Positions 33,062 to 44,647 of a stretch of 64,000 nucleotides of DNA are shown here, one piece after another. The notes under the pieces were generated by a model, which had not been told where the DNA came from, made no database searches, and saw only the letters and a list, made by a program, of their open reading frames with translations. Source of the DNA: Diphasiastrum complanatum. Taxonomy: Eukaryota; Streptophyta; Lycopodiopsida; Lycopodiales; Lycopodiaceae. Where the stretch lies: contig CM055111.1 of the NCBI GenBank assembly GCA_029204225.1, positions 18,889,015 through 18,953,014 on the forward strand, written 5' to 3'. The translations under genes were made by a program, and so were the position numbers. Positions within the stretch are counted from its first letter, which is position 1. Every line of letters begins with the position of its first letter.

Positions 33062-33955
33062 AGATGCAGACAATTATTTGTCTCAATTTGAATCTATTAC
33101 TATAGCAAATAAAAAACATACAGACAAGGACAAAGTTAAAATTTTTCCAGGTCTTCTGCGGAAGCAGGTTAAGATTTGGTACAGTCAATTAGTACCGGAA
33201 ACGGTTAAAACTTGGAATGCTTTAAGAGCAGCTTTCCTTAAGCAGTTTAGGGAGATAGGATATTATAGAGACAGAGACGTTCGTTGTGAATTTCTTTGTC
33301 ATAAACCCACTAGATACACCACCGTATTCAATATTAATTAGAAGACTGTTCCTAATGGATTTTATTATATTAAGAACTACAAGAGAATCATTGTATAAAG
33401 TATTATTAGGATGACCATGGCTCTACCAGGCCGATGTCATTGCCCACTGGAAGAAGAAGGAGATTACCTTCAGAGATCAGATAGAGACACCGACGGGGAA
33501 AAGTCATAAAAGAATTATGATATCCTGGGAAAAAGATAAGTACGTGAGACACCTACATCATCCTCGAGCTATACTTCGGAGGATGAAGGGCTTCAGTCCA
33601 TAAGGATTGAGGAAGGGGAGAGGTTTGTCACACTAAGTATACCTGCATATAGTAATGAAGTAGAATATATAGATAGAGGAGATTGTGGAGTCCCATAAAT
33701 TAGTGCTGTTATAGGAGATCATACTATAGATAGAATACTTATAGACTCAGGATCCAGTATCAACTTAATAACAGAAAAAATGGTTAAGGAATTAGGACTA
33801 GAAAAATAGATACAGCCTATTACATACCATGAAATCCTTTTAGCAAACGCATCCAAATGCATACCAGTAGGTGAGCTAAAAGGTATTAGTGTAGTTATAG
33901 AGACATAGATGTTCATTATAAATTTCTTTGTCATAAACCCAATAGATACACCACC
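33062..33955 (+). pseudogene. Ty3/gypsy gag-protease fragment, left part
   Basis: 33078-33341 reads FPGLLRKQVKIWYSQLVPET then LRAAFLKQFREIGYYRDRD, a retrotransposon gag (PF03732-type) segment. The aspartic protease follows at 33620-33950: AVIGDHTIDRILIDSGSSIN, LITEKMVKELGLEK and ETxMFIINFFVINPIDTPPY, with the catalytic DSG preserved. There are stops before ISAVIG and after GLEK. Element D is inserted at 33956, and the reading resumes after 39053. Confidence 0.85.
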
Positions 33956-33960
33956 GTATT

Positions 33961-34780
33961 TGTGAGAAACTAACAAAAATCTAGCTTGGTATTTTTTATG
34001 ATAGAAGTTTGTAAGTGAATCTCACATGTGTGGAGGATGTTCCCACGTGTGGAGAATTGTAAAGTAAATCAAAATGTTTGATATAGGGGTCTCATAGAAT
34101 TTCATAGTCAAGCATTTAGGTGTAGGATGTTGATAGGGTCAAATTTGGCATAGATGGCAAATTATCCATTTCCACTTGTTATGCCAATATTGAGCCAAAA
34201 TAGAGCCAAACTTGTGCCAATTAGAGTGTAGACAAGTGTCATGCTTTTGTTTGATGAAGCTTAAGAGGTCCAATAGGATTTAGAGGTGGAACCTTGTGAG
34301 GTCCAATAGAAAATTGGGGTGTGCTTGAATATAGTCCAATAGAATTTAGAGGTGCATGGATCAATGGTCCAATAGGATTAAGAGGTGGCAAAGTGTGATC
34401 CAATCATAGTTAAGCATAGTGGTAGCTCATGAATCTATTAGTATCATTGTACTCCTCCTTTTGGATCTTATTGATTTTGAGATTGAGTGGATTTTGAGTG
34501 TCATTGAATTTCTAGCTTTCTCTCTCTACCCGAGAGCTCATGATGGTTTTTCTCTCTCTACCCAAGGAGAGCAGCTTGTTTTTACTTAGAATACTTTTGG
34601 AACACTTCCCACACGTGTGAGTGAGAGTTGTAAGTGATTGAATGCATGTAGTAGTGTGTTTTTGCCATAGAATCAAAGATAGATCTTGAATCTCAATCTA
34701 GTCTTGATCCTGGTGCATCTACACACCTTAGGAGATCACAAGTACATGTAGTGGACAATCCACACGTGTGAAATTCAACA
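33961..34780 (+). repeat. Element D 5' LTR
   Basis: 820 bp from TGTGAGAAAC to AAATTCAACA. It contains several CACACGTGTG/ACACGTG palindromes and ends directly at the primer-binding site. About 13 differences from the 3' LTR were counted by eye, including three clustered at the start. Confidence 0.95.
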
Positions 34781-34793
34781 TGGTATCAGAGCC
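34781..34793 (+). other. Element D primer-binding site
   Basis: TGGTATCAGAGCC, the standard initiator Met-tRNA primer site, with no gap after the LTR. Confidence 0.95.
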
Positions 34794-35531
34794 TAAGGTT
34801 ACCATGCATTTTGATCCATTTGAGTGAAAACTATTCATCAATCTTGAGTTAGAAATTGTCAAGGCCCATTTTCCTGGCTATCTTGTTCAATTTTGGATCA
34901 AAGAGATCAAAAGGACATTGATTGGGTCTGATCTGGTACTGTACGGAATCAGGTGCTCAGACACGTGTGAGGAACATCCAATTTCAGTTTGGGAGTTCTC
35001 TTTCATGTTTGATCCAAAAATCTTGCTAGATAGCTTGTTTTGAAGCTATTTTTGTCTAGTTTCTAATCAATCAGTTTCATTCCATTTGGTTGAGCCAATC
35101 AAAAGTTATAAGCTTTTGAAGAGGGTTAGGTAGGGCACCTAGACCTGGGTGGACACATTTGGTTTGGTCAAAAGATTGCTTGTTTGATCCAAAATCACAG
35201 TTGAATGCTTACCAATCTCATCTATATGTGATCTAGGCACTGTTTTGAGATCTTAGCCATTTTGTTTCATGCAGTATCATTGTATTTGAGTCAAATTTGG
35301 TTTCTTAGTGTATTTCACACGTGCTAAGAGTGTTTGATCCTAACTTTGCCCATACTCCATCATTTGATGTGAAGTAGATCTAGTTTTGGAGAGATTGAGA
35401 TAGCTAGTGAAAATCATCTCACAATTTGTTGCAAGATCTTGCATAGGAGATGGTAGCACACCATTATTGGATCCTATAGTGAGAGAGAAGCAACATTTTT
35501 TGTTCATCACTTTTATTTATTTCCACTTTAC
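34794..35531. other. Element D untranslated leader
   Basis: About 740 bases between primer site and first ATG, without long ORFs. It holds short CACGTG words and would contain packaging and dimerisation signals in a functional element. No specific structure could be assigned. Confidence 0.6.
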
Positions 35532-38102
35532 ATGACTTCAATGAGTTCATACTTGTTGCAACCAAGTGACAGATTGTCTACTTCCAATTATTCAATATGG
35601 AAGTTGAGGATGGAGTCCATCTTGATACTCCAAGATGTGATGGACATTGTACTTGGGATTGAGGAGGAGCCTCAATTCCTTCAAGAAGTACAAAAATACA
35701 AGAAGAGAGCTAGGATGGCTCTCCACTACATTAAGATGAATGTCTCTAATGAGATATTGAGGGAGATTGGTGATTGTTCTACATCCAAGGAAGCTTGGGA
35801 TTGTCTCAAGTCCATCTATGAGGCTAAGAACACCTCTAGGCTCCTCACTCTTAGAAATCAAATATTCCAAAGTAGTCAAAAGAGTGATGAGAGTGCATCT
35901 AATTATGTTTTGAGAGTCAAGGATATTCATAGGGAGCTTGCATGTATTGGTGAATCAATCAATCAAAGTGAGCTAGTCCAAGTCATTCTCAATGGCTTGA
36001 GAGATGAATATGACAACCTTGTCCAATCCTATGCCATTAAGGAGGAGCTACCAAGTTTGGAGGCCCTTCAAAGTGTGCTTATTTCTGAAGAATCAAGACA
36101 AGAGTACAAACTCTTGAGGATGGACAAGCTATCACTCAATCATGATGATGGCAAAGTTCTATTTGCCAAAGAGAGGAGTAAGAAGCAACACCATCACTTC
36201 TCTAATGACAAAGCTAAAGACCAAGATGAAGATGAGGAGGGGGATACCTCTCATGCTTCTACTTCAAATCTCAAGAAGAAGAAGATCAAGTGCTTTTATT
36301 GTGGCAAGAAAGGCCATTATGCCACCAATTGCTTCAAGAAGAAGAATCAACTCAATCAAGCCAACATCACCAATGAGAAAGAAGACTATATTGCAAGTGA
36401 TGGAGAAGGCTCTCTTATGGCATCAAGCTTCTCCTCTTCCACCTTCAACAAGGATGACTCATGGTATATTGATAGTGGAGCATCTTCACATATGTGTGGC
36501 TCCAAGCACTCTTTTTCATCTATTATGCCTTATGATGGAGTCAAGAAGACCATATACTTTGCAAGTAAGCATGAGTGCAATATTGAAGGAGTAGGGATTA
36601 TTCCCTTGAAGGTTGCATCTTCTAAAGATCTCTTTCTCAACAATGTTCTTTTTGTCCCAAAGCTTACAAAGAACATCTTAAGTGTTGGCCAACTTCTTGA
36701 TAGTGGCTTTGATGTCAATTTCAATATTGACAATTGTGTGATTAAGAAGGATGGTGAGATCCTTGCATATGGATCAAGATTTGAAGGCATCTACAAATTG
36801 GATCCAAGTGAGAGTGCAAACTCTCTTGATGTTTCTTATATTTCCAATATTTCAAAGGAGGAGGATTACACAAGATGCACATATCTTCTCTCTTCAAGTA
36901 TTACGGTGTATGATTATTCCTTATTATTCAAAGCATATGTTGAGAAGAAATTCTCATTGAAGATCAAAGCTTTGAGGAGTATTGGAGATCTTGAAGGAAT
37001 AGCACCATATGAAGTTTTATTCAAGATGAAGCCTAAGGTTGATCACCTTAGTGAACTTGGTAGTGCTTGCTTTGCACATATTCCCTTGGAAACAAGAAGG
37101 AAGGATGATCCAAGCTCATGGATCATGATTTGATACTCATCCAACAAGGAAGCCTTTAGTGTCTTTACACTCTCTATTTCAAATGTGATCGTGAATAGAG
37201 ATGTCATATTGCATGAAGATTCAATCTTGGAAGTGGCCGAGATCAAGGCTTCTCAAGAAGCATCACAAGTTGTCTTTTTTGAAGGTATTCAAGTTATGAT
37301 GGGGCCAATGTGTGAGGAAGAGCTTCTTCTTCATATGATTTCAAGAAGATCTTCAAGATGCATGGCCGAGTCTTTATGGCTCACCTTACATGGCAAAGAG
37401 GGGCATCTTTCATGTTGTATCTACTACAACACATTCATATATGCTTCTCTTCCTTTGCTTGAAATGCTATCTTGCTTCATTGAATTTTTTGGATCTCAAA
37501 GTTCAAGAAAAGCTATACTAGTTTTGTATGATGCTTATGGTATGGACATGTTTCTTGTCATTATTGACTTAGATGTGTTTCCAATACTTTTTGAAAGCAA
37601 GATATTGTATTGTCAAAAGTATGCTCTTGGTTCTAGTAAGAACAAGATTGAGCTTGGTACTCACTTTTTTGAAAATCATGTTTTCACATGTTTTGAGGCA
37701 AATTGTAAACTCCTCTTGAGATTAAGTGAAGCATCCAAAGTGGACACTTACATCCTTGAGAGAGTAACTAGCCTAAAAAAGATCAAGATAGTCTTTGATA
37801 TCAAGATTAGATCCATCATGGATATAGTTCATTGTATGTGGACTAGTCAAGCTAGAAAGCATAATCTTGATTTTCATCATTGTTTCACATCTTATGATCT
37901 TGATCTCCATGATCCTTATGAGGCTTGGAAGCCTCAGATTTTTCTATTTATGGTGCATCCATCATGCAAGTGGAACTTTCAAGGCAAAGATCATCATCAA
38001 GCATGGAGGAAGCCCATGATAATAGTGGCATGTTGGTGGAGCACTCTTCAAAGGCATTGGCAAGAGATCTCTACCAAAGAGACCTTATCATGGATATGGT
38101 GA
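35532..38102 (+). CDS. Element D polyprotein: gag, protease, integrase remnant and unknown C-terminal region
   Basis: One reading frame of 857 codons is broken by one TGA (37131-37133). Gag starts MTSMSSYLLQPSDRLSTSNY and has the UBN2 domain (to about residue 200). The zinc knuckle is CFYCGKKGHYATNC (35.29-36.33 kb), and the protease is DSWYIDSGASSHMCGSKHSF with DSG intact. After about residue 445 most of integrase is deleted; only the C-terminal phrases APYEVLFKMKP, GSACFAHIPLETRRK, YSSNKEAFSV and NVIVNRDVILHEDS remain. The TGA replaces the Gly usually before YSSN. From about 37260 to 38102 (280 codons) the protein matches nothing I recognise. The region has FEANCKLLLRLSEASKVDTY and ends TLSWIW. 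A paralogue lies at 40.6-41.1 kb. RT and RNase H are absent. The gag and protease could still be functional. Confidence 0.85.
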
Positions 38103-38129
38103 GGGTGCTGCTATGATGGATCCCTTGGC

Positions 38130-38228
38130 TGATCTTCACTTCTTATGCATACCAAAGGATCCACTCAAAAAGATTTACAAACTTCTCAAGTGATCTAGTA
38201 CCTTTCCAAGCTATTTTTTGAGGAGGAG
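38130..38228 (+). other. RNase H tail and polypurine tract of element D
   Basis: Shortly after the stop, a frame reads LADLHFLCIPKDPLKKIYKL, the remnant of the copia RNase H end (compare LADLFTESLPKD in family E). The purine tract GAGGAGGAG at 38220-38228 precedes the LTR. The unknown region therefore sits exactly where RT and RNase H should be. Confidence 0.75.
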
Positions 38229-39048
38229 TGTGAGAAATTGGCAAAAATCTAGCTTGGTATTTTTTATGATAGAAGTTTGTAAGTGAATCTCACATGTGTG
38301 GAGGATGTTCCCACGTGTGGAGAATTGTAAAGTAAATCAAAATGTTTGATATAGGGGTCTCATAGAATTTCATAGTCAAGCATTTAGGTGTAGGATGTTG
38401 ATAGGGTCAAATTTGGCATAGATGGCAAATTATCCATTTCCACTTGTAATGCCAATATTGAGCCAAAATAGAGCCAAACTTGTGCCAATTAGAGTGTAGA
38501 CAAGTGTCATGCTTTTGTTTGATGAAGCTTAAGAGGTCCAATAGGATTTAGAGGTGGAACCTTGTGAGGTCCAATAGAAAATTGAGGTGTGCTTGAATAT
38601 AGTTCAATAGAATTTAGAGGTGCATGGATCAATGGTCCAATAGGATTAAGAGGTGGCAAAGTGTGATCCAATCATAGTTAAGCATAGTGGTAGCTCATGA
38701 ATCTATTAGTATCATTGTACTCCTCCTTTTGGATCTAATTGATTTTGAGATTGAGTGGATTTTGAGTGTCATTGAATTTCTAGCTTTCTCTCTCTACCCG
38801 AGAGCTCATGATGGTTTTTCTCTCTCTACCCGAGGAGAGCAGCTTTTTTTTACTTAGAATACTTTTGGAACACTTCCCACACGTGTGAGTGAGAGTTGGA
38901 AGTGATTGAATGCATGTAGTAGTGTGTTTTTGCCATAGAATCAAAGATAGATCTTGAATCTCAATCTAGTCTTGATCTTGGTGCATCTACACACCTTAGG
39001 AGATCACAAGTACATGTAATGGACAATCCACACGTGTGAAATTTAACA
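38229..39048 (+). repeat. Element D 3' LTR
   Basis: 820 bp, same length as the 5' LTR, starting TGTGAGAAATTGGC and ending AAATTTAACA directly before GTATT. Confidence 0.95.
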
Positions 39049-39053
39049 GTATT

Positions 39054-39335
39054 CAATATTATTTGGAAGACTGCGGCTAAATCAAGCAGATGCTATTATA
39101 AACTGGTCTACCAAACAAATATTTTTTCCAGGCGTTCTCACAGCTAGTCCAATAGGTGGTCACCTTTTGAGATGAGGTGAGCAGACCTACTGAATCCTAG
39201 ATCAATTTCATAGAATGCTATGAGCTTGATGAGGATGAGGAAATACCAACAACATCTGAGTCGAGGGAAGTTTTGGGTGAAACCAAAGCAAACCTAACCG
39301 AAGGGATGGTAGATAAAATATATTATGTAGAAATA
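39054..39335 (+). pseudogene. Ty3/gypsy fragment, right part
   Basis: Continues the gypsy pol after element D: LFGRLRLNQADAIINWSTKQ then FFPGVLTASPIGGHLL, the conserved stretch between protease and RT (usually LLGRPWL...). It decays after about 39180 and ends where the duplicated segment starts at 39343. Confidence 0.7.
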
Positions 39336-39342
39336 AAAATTA

Positions 39343-40640
39343 TTTCATTGGGTTGTTTGAATGCAACTTAGAATTGTAAAATAGGGTTACAAATGATGTT
39401 ATATTTATGCTATTTCACATCTTTATAATATGCAACATTATCAATACAAATATATATTCGTAAATGAGTCTAACTGTGCAATTGATTTTCAACAAACAAA
39501 ATATCCAACAATTTGGAAATTGTTAAAATATGTGATTTAGCAAATCATAAGCTCGCATAACTCGCACACATTTACTTGCAAAGTGTCGAGTCCCAAGCCC
39601 AAGGAAGTCTCTCTCTCCAAGGACACACACTTGCAAGTGTAACCCAGATTCTCCACAATTTTCTACCTATTATGAAATTAGAGTTTCGATTAACAAAGAG
39701 ATTATTAAGTCCATATCGAAAGCAATTTTTGTTACTTTTATTTTAAAGAGGCTTTGGCCCCATGCATCTTGCGAGCACGGGCCGCACGTATGGCGGTTTG
39801 GCCCCAGTGCCCTCCTGACAACACGTTTTCTTTTTTTTTGTTTTTTTTTAAAACTGGCTGCCTGAACGCCATGTGTCCAGGTAGCCAATTTATATCCCAT
39901 AAGCATTTCTACAAGGTAAGGGGAGGGAATATATACAGAAATGCACCTAATCGCTAGCATGTATGTGTGTGTGTGTGCCTAGGTGCCCGGCGCCACCCGC
40001 CCTGCCCGACGCCACCTGCAGGCTGTCCGGCGCCACCCGCCCTGTCCGAGACCACGGCTCGGCGCCGTGGGTGCCCGTGGCCTGGGGCTGCCTGTCGAAA
40101 ACCTTCATGCCAGCCACACCTCAAATTTTGGCGGGCACCCCCCTACGGACACCCGTCAGTCGCTGGGGGGCGCACCGGCGCCAAACCCCTCCCACGCGTG
40201 GGGGCCGTGCTCGTAAGTCCCAGCGGGTTAAAGCGGCCCGGATATCCACCCACACGGGGGCAGGGAAGGTAATGGGAATGTACGTAACCAACCCAACCCA
40301 ACCACCACACCCGGGGGCCTATTACTTCTATGTATTTAACTGAACTACGCAATATTTCACGAACAGATTTTTGAGCACTCATTCGCCAATATCATGGACA
40401 TGCTCTTCAGTGCCCAGAAAGATGGAGATCCAACATCTACTGCCGGATTATGAACTCTGGTATTGTATTGTGGAGGTTTGAAAGAGTTTGTAAAGACGGA
40501 TAGACAATCAGTGTTCTTCTGAATCATGAATCATGAAATCTACGTCTTTAACAAGCCTCTCGGTTTGAGCAGTATAGAACGGAGATTTTATTTGAGATAT
40601 CAACATGACTCATGGAAGATGATCAGCACTGAGGAGGGTC
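39343..40640. repeat. Segmental duplication copy 2, parts 1 and 2
   Basis: 39343-39730 matches 5917-6304, and 39733-40640 matches 7180-8085; the two blocks are adjacent here but 875 bases apart in copy 1. It includes the GC-rich core with the (GT)n run and TGCCCGGCGCCACC copies. It stops at GAGGAGGGTCG, where a different sequence begins. Confidence 0.88.
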
Positions 40641-40641
40641 G

Positions 40642-41142
40642 TTGTTTGATCAAATGAGTGCTCTCATATTTAGGAAGATCAAGAATGAGTTAATCACTCA
40701 TTGTTTTGAAACATGTGTTTTTTCTTTTGGAGAGGCAAATTGTAAGCTTCTTATGAGAATAAGTGAAACATCCTCGAAGGACACTTATATCCATAAGCAA
40801 GTATGTAGCCTCATGAAGTTCAAGATCACTTGTAATTACAAAATTAGGAAAATCATGCTTACTTTTGATGGTTTGTGGACTAGTCATTTTAGCATGATAG
40901 ATCTTGGTAATAGTGGCAAGTACATGTTTTGTGATCTTGATCAATGTGACTTTCACAAGACATGGAGACATCAGATTTCCTTCAAAGAGAAGCATCAAGA
41001 TCAAGGAGGAGAAAGTTTCAAGTTCATGCCTCTTCACTCAACATGGAAGAAATCAAGTGCAAAGGTGCAAGGAAAAATCAAGACTCTTCAATTCATCTTG
41101 GAGGAGATCAAGATCAAAGAAGCTCTATCTTGGATATGGTGA
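40642..41142 (+). CDS. Unknown 166-codon ORF, paralogue of the element D C-terminal region
   Basis: The frame is open from FDQMSALIFRKIKNELITHC to EALSWIW, but it begins on a non-ATG codon right at the duplication edge, so it is probably 5'-truncated. It aligns with the D polyprotein at THCFETCVFSFGEANCK, SETSSKDTYI, KIRKIM and WTSH, with about 35 of 62 residues identical by eye. Both also share CDLD/YDLD and a WR/WK-QI motif further on, and both end with an identical LSWIW stop. A piece of a family E internal end and LTR follows, again placing this coding region just upstream of an LTR. No known domain is recognised. Mostly hydrophilic, with no membrane segment. Confidence 0.65.
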   Translation: MFDQMSALIFRKIKNELITHCFETCVFSFGEANCKLLMRISETSSKDTYIHKQVCSLMKFKITCNYKIRKIMLTFDGLWTSHFSMIDLGNSGKYMFCDLDQCDFHKTWRHQISFKEKHQDQGGESFKFMPLHSTWKKSSAKVQGKIKTLQFILEEIKIKEALSWIW

Positions 41143-41244
41143 TAGATCATGTCATCATCTTTAGGGGCCCATTAGTCATTTTCTAAACCTGAATATGATT
41201 CATTTCTGATGTTAAGATTAGGTCTTAGAATTGTATATAAATAC

Positions 41245-41718
41245 ATTATTGTTTCCAAGGCTAGATCTAGGATCTAGGCTAGGGTTTCATTTTAGGACAA
41301 GAAGGGTGAGTTAACTTCCTTATTACATGTTGGAAATCCATCTAACTTCAAGAAGGAATTAAATTGCTATGTATTCCAAGCTCCCATAGTGAGAAGATAG
41401 AAATTTTTTGGAGCTCATTGGCAATCTCAAGCTAGTTCACTATGTACATTGACTTTTTGTGATCCAAATGAAACCAAATTAATTTCTACTTGTTTCTTAG
41501 GTTTAAGGTTGTACTATAGCCTGTACTACACACGTTTGGACTCGGATTTGGGTCTTTGATCTTGTTTATTGATAATCCATACTTGTTATGTGTCAAATTG
41601 CTAATCCTGATCAAGATTTATTGTCTAATTTTTTATGCATTGTTAAGCAAGCACATAATCTCTCTTGTAGATCTTCTAAGATCCATTTTTGGTCCTTATA
41701 AAGTATTGTACTTTCACA
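41245..41718 (+). repeat. Family E internal end plus deleted LTR
   Basis: 41245-41266 matches the end of the family E RNase H frame (ATTGTTTCCAAGGCTAGAT, 20737-20760). It then jumps to the middle of the LTR (CTAGGCTAGGGTTTCATTTT) and continues to the true LTR end GTACTTTCACA at 41718. The missing start was probably deleted between the repeated CTAG-rich words. Confidence 0.75.
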
Positions 41719-41817
41719 GGTCCCAGCCCGGCCTTAATGAGGCTAGAGAAAAGTTTGCGGCTGTAGAAAAGGTCTGTAAAAATGTTTTGCGGCTTTTTAG
41801 CCAGTTGTAAAAATAGT

Positions 41818-43665
41818 CAGCATAGCCGTGCTAAAATTTCGCATGTACAAAGTTGTTTTTCTAATATATGGTTACCTAGTGTATTTGCAGAGAAACCGGT
41901 TATTCAAAAGAGCCCTAGTCATGAATGTTGTAGCAGCCGATTTCGAGAAAAGAACCGACAAGTTTATGAACAGTAGATAATGTTTGATAACAGAGAAAAT
42001 ATATCTACTTTAAATAGGCATCAAAATCATTCACAGATTACACACCATAGACATAATGTCGCAACTTTTTTTTTTTGTTTACAACAACATTTTCAAGCAC
42101 TTTTGTTTCCCAAATCAGCACGTCGGTGCACGAGAGGTAATCATGTCGTACGAGGAACTAGCTACTGCTCATTCTATATCTGTTTGTGTGACAATGTGTG
42201 TCTGCTACTTTGTGACTAACACTGACGCATTAAAAAAAAAAACCAGCACATCTCCCACGTTCATCATGTTTATGAAGGAACAGAGAGAAGGGAGTTTATG
42301 CTAATCATTTGATTACAAGAAATTGTTTAAGCTCATTCTAACGATTTCCAATTGTGCGTTGTCGTTGTCGTCGTCCGTGGAGTCTGTTCTCCATGTTGGT
42401 ACTTCGTTAATCTTGCATGGTACTTAGGTCATGAAGATCCGCCACTTTTGTAGCCATCTGTGAGTCGTATGTGACCGTAATCATTTCCTTGTAGTGTCTC
42501 TGCGGTCGTGAAGGTTCTTCGGAGCCTGAGACCTTTGGCAAGCAACCGCAGATAGACCGTAGTAGGGGCTTATGCGGTGCTCAGGCGGTTCGTCTCTTCA
42601 AGAGGGGAGAAACATTGTAAATCGTTAGTGTGAAATTTGTGGTGGCCTTCAGTCATCTTCCTTTGTGGACTGCTTTGTGTTTGTTTCATAGGTGACTGCA
42701 ATCTCCAACTTGGAGATGGCCTTTGGTTTACTTTGCATTGGACCATAGGCTAGACTCTTTTAAAGTTGTTTGCATTGCAGTTATGGTTATTTTCAGTTTC
42801 TGCCTGTTGGTAGTTCCCATGTATTTCTGCAGGTTTTGGTTCATAAGCTAGCAATGCTTTGTGGGTAGAAACTTCGTGTTTCTTCAAGTTCTAACCATGG
42901 TGGTTTGAAGGCAAAGAAACAAGTTGGTGAGCTTTGTTCAATATCAAAGTTAGAAAGTTTGTCTTATTATAGATCTAGATGCATTTTCATTTAATACATT
43001 TGGATGTGCATTGTAAGAGTGCTTTGAGTAATGGAGGAGCAAAGATGTTTGTGACTTGCATTGAACTTGCATTGGTGACTTTAGTAGATATTTTTTAACT
43101 TATCTTCTAAAGAGTGAGGATTTCATACTTGATGTCTTTCTCAAGTTCAAAAACGTTGTGGAGAGTCAATTCAACAGTGAAGCTCAAGTGCTTAAAGTTG
43201 GCAAATGAGACCTATCAACAAAGTTCAAAGATGTTTGTGTAGCACATGGGATCAAGAGGGAGCTTTCAAACTCAAAGGTTATACATAGTCTGGAAGAGAG
43301 GAAGATCAATCTTTTGAAAGAGCCAAATCCATGAGGGTGAATGCAATCTTCATAAGTCTTCTGGGGTGAAGCTTTGATGTATGCTAAGTTTGTTTTCATT
43401 AGGTACTCAAATGAAGACTTATATGGTTGGTAAGAAGCCAAGTTTGGAGCATTTGAAGGTCTTTGGAAGTACTTGCTATGTCAACTCATCTTTTGGATTC
43501 TTGAAGGGAATATGTATTGGATATAATGAAGTAATGAAAGCTTATAGGGTTTACATTCCTAAGTCAAAGAAAGTTCACATTTCTAAGGATGTTGTCTTTG
43601 AAGAGGAGATTGTGGAGAAGATTGATGTTGTTGATGTTGATCAATCTAGCATTTTTGATGGTGAT
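41818..43665. repeat. Segmental duplication copy 2, part 3
   Basis: Matches 10334-12165 in the same orientation, starting at GCATAGCCGTGCTAAAAT. Copy 1 is separated from its part 2 by 2.25 kb (the transporter fragment and repeats), whereas here the gap is 1.2 kb and holds the unknown ORF and family E piece. Confidence 0.9.
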
Positions 43666-43830
43666 AAAGATGGTTCTTTGGATGGTGATGGTGGAGATGC
43701 ATCTCCAAGTCAAGTTCTAAGAAGATCCTCAAGGGAAAGACCAAAGCCATCTAGGCTTCCATATGATGAGAAAGGCAAGCAAGTTGAAGGTACAAACTTT
43801 GCTTTACTATTACGTCCATGTCCAGTATGA
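43060..43830 (+). pseudogene. Copia integrase C-terminus and linker
   Basis: The clear part (43410-43830) reads MVGKKPSLEHLKVFGSTCYV, LKGICIGYNEVMKAYRVYIP, HISKDVVFEEEIVEKIDVVD. An acidic linker follows, then QVLRRSSRERPKPSRLPYDE, the typical copia stretch before RT. It lasts longer than copy 1, which is cut at 12165. Upstream frames are degenerate, as in copy 1. It ends at a stop after about 43830 with no RT. Confidence 0.82.
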
Positions 43831-44544
43831 GGGATTTAGAATAATTCCTTACATGGATGGCCAGTCATTCCAGTGTATGTGGTTATTAGTTATGCCTTGT
43901 CATTTTGGGCTTGGCCGATAAAGTAATTAATAATCATATGAGGGCCTAGACCTATAATTAGACATATGAGCACTTGCATGGTATTTGACTGCTATAATAC
44001 CTAAATAGAAGGTCAATTGCTTATTCTGGTTACATGTGGATCCTAACAGAAATATTCTCTCCTCTTTGGAGAGAATATATACTAGTGGAAATTTGCCCAT
44101 CTACCTATTGGATTTTTTTATCCTTGAAGCCAGGAGCCCCTCCTCTCTTGCATTCGTTCACCATGGCATGGGGGTGAAGTGATTAGGGTATTGACTAGCC
44201 ATTTCCTATTGGTTGGGTGGTTTTTCTCCACAGGTATCCTTTTGGTTGCATGCAACAGAATCTAGTCAGATCTTCACTAGGCGATCCTTACATTTACTCA
44301 CATGCTTTGGTTCATCTTCTTGTGTAGATGAGGCTATGCAAGTGGATGGTGGCTTTCATGGAATGGAAGCAAATAATGGATCTGGAAAAGAGGTCTTAGT
44401 CAAGGACTTTTATTGTCAAGAGTAAGATCAAGAGGTTGATCTTGAAGGGCTTCAATAACACAAAAGGAAAGGTGGAAATTCGGAGCTAGTCAAGAGCATC
44501 AAAGGGAAGTCAAGTGGAAAAGATAATTTAAATATGTTTTGTAG
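43831..44544. other. No gene assigned
   Basis: Contains ATTCTCTCCTCTTTGGAGAGAAT (a 9-bp stem hairpin) near 44062-44084. A 70-codon ORF at 44213-44425 lacks family features. A splice-acceptor-like TATGTTTTGTAG ends at 44544. Confidence 0.45.
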
Positions 44545-44647
44545 GTGTTTGAAGACTCAAGTAAGGTCAAAGGAGCAAAAAGGAAGTGTTGTTCAAGTTT
44601 ACTTTACTTGTTTTATCTCATGTTTGAGCAATTTCATGTGAATGTGC
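44545..44647 (+). other. Possible exon interrupted by the family A element, left part
   Basis: After the acceptor-like TTTTGTAG at 44544 a frame reads VFEDSSKVKGAKRKCC and continues to FHVNV at the TGTGC target duplication. Excising the whole element with one TGTGC copy keeps the frame, which continues at 58294-58478. No family is recognised; the open frame across the empty site is the only support. Confidence 0.35.

Larger units (their letters stand above)
33956..39053 (+). mobile_element. Element D: complete non-autonomous copia-like LTR element in a gypsy fragment
   Basis: The element is 33961-39048 (5088 bp), flanked by the 5-bp target duplication GTATT (33956-33960 and 39049-39053). It has two 820-bp LTRs that differ at about 13 positions by eye, a Met-tRNA primer site immediately after the 5' LTR, and a GAGGAGGAG polypurine tract immediately before the 3' LTR. 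The inside encodes gag, protease and a short integrase remnant, but no RT or RNase H core. An unknown region occupies their place. Intact ends with near-identical LTRs point to relatively recent transposition using enzymes supplied by another element, plausibly family E, which shares its ends. Confidence 0.95.

Noticed and set aside
44213-44425. ORF near 44.3 kb as a copia RT start
   Set aside because: EAMQVDGGFHGMEANNGS recalls the RT entry only loosely; frames on either side do not continue into RT motifs.
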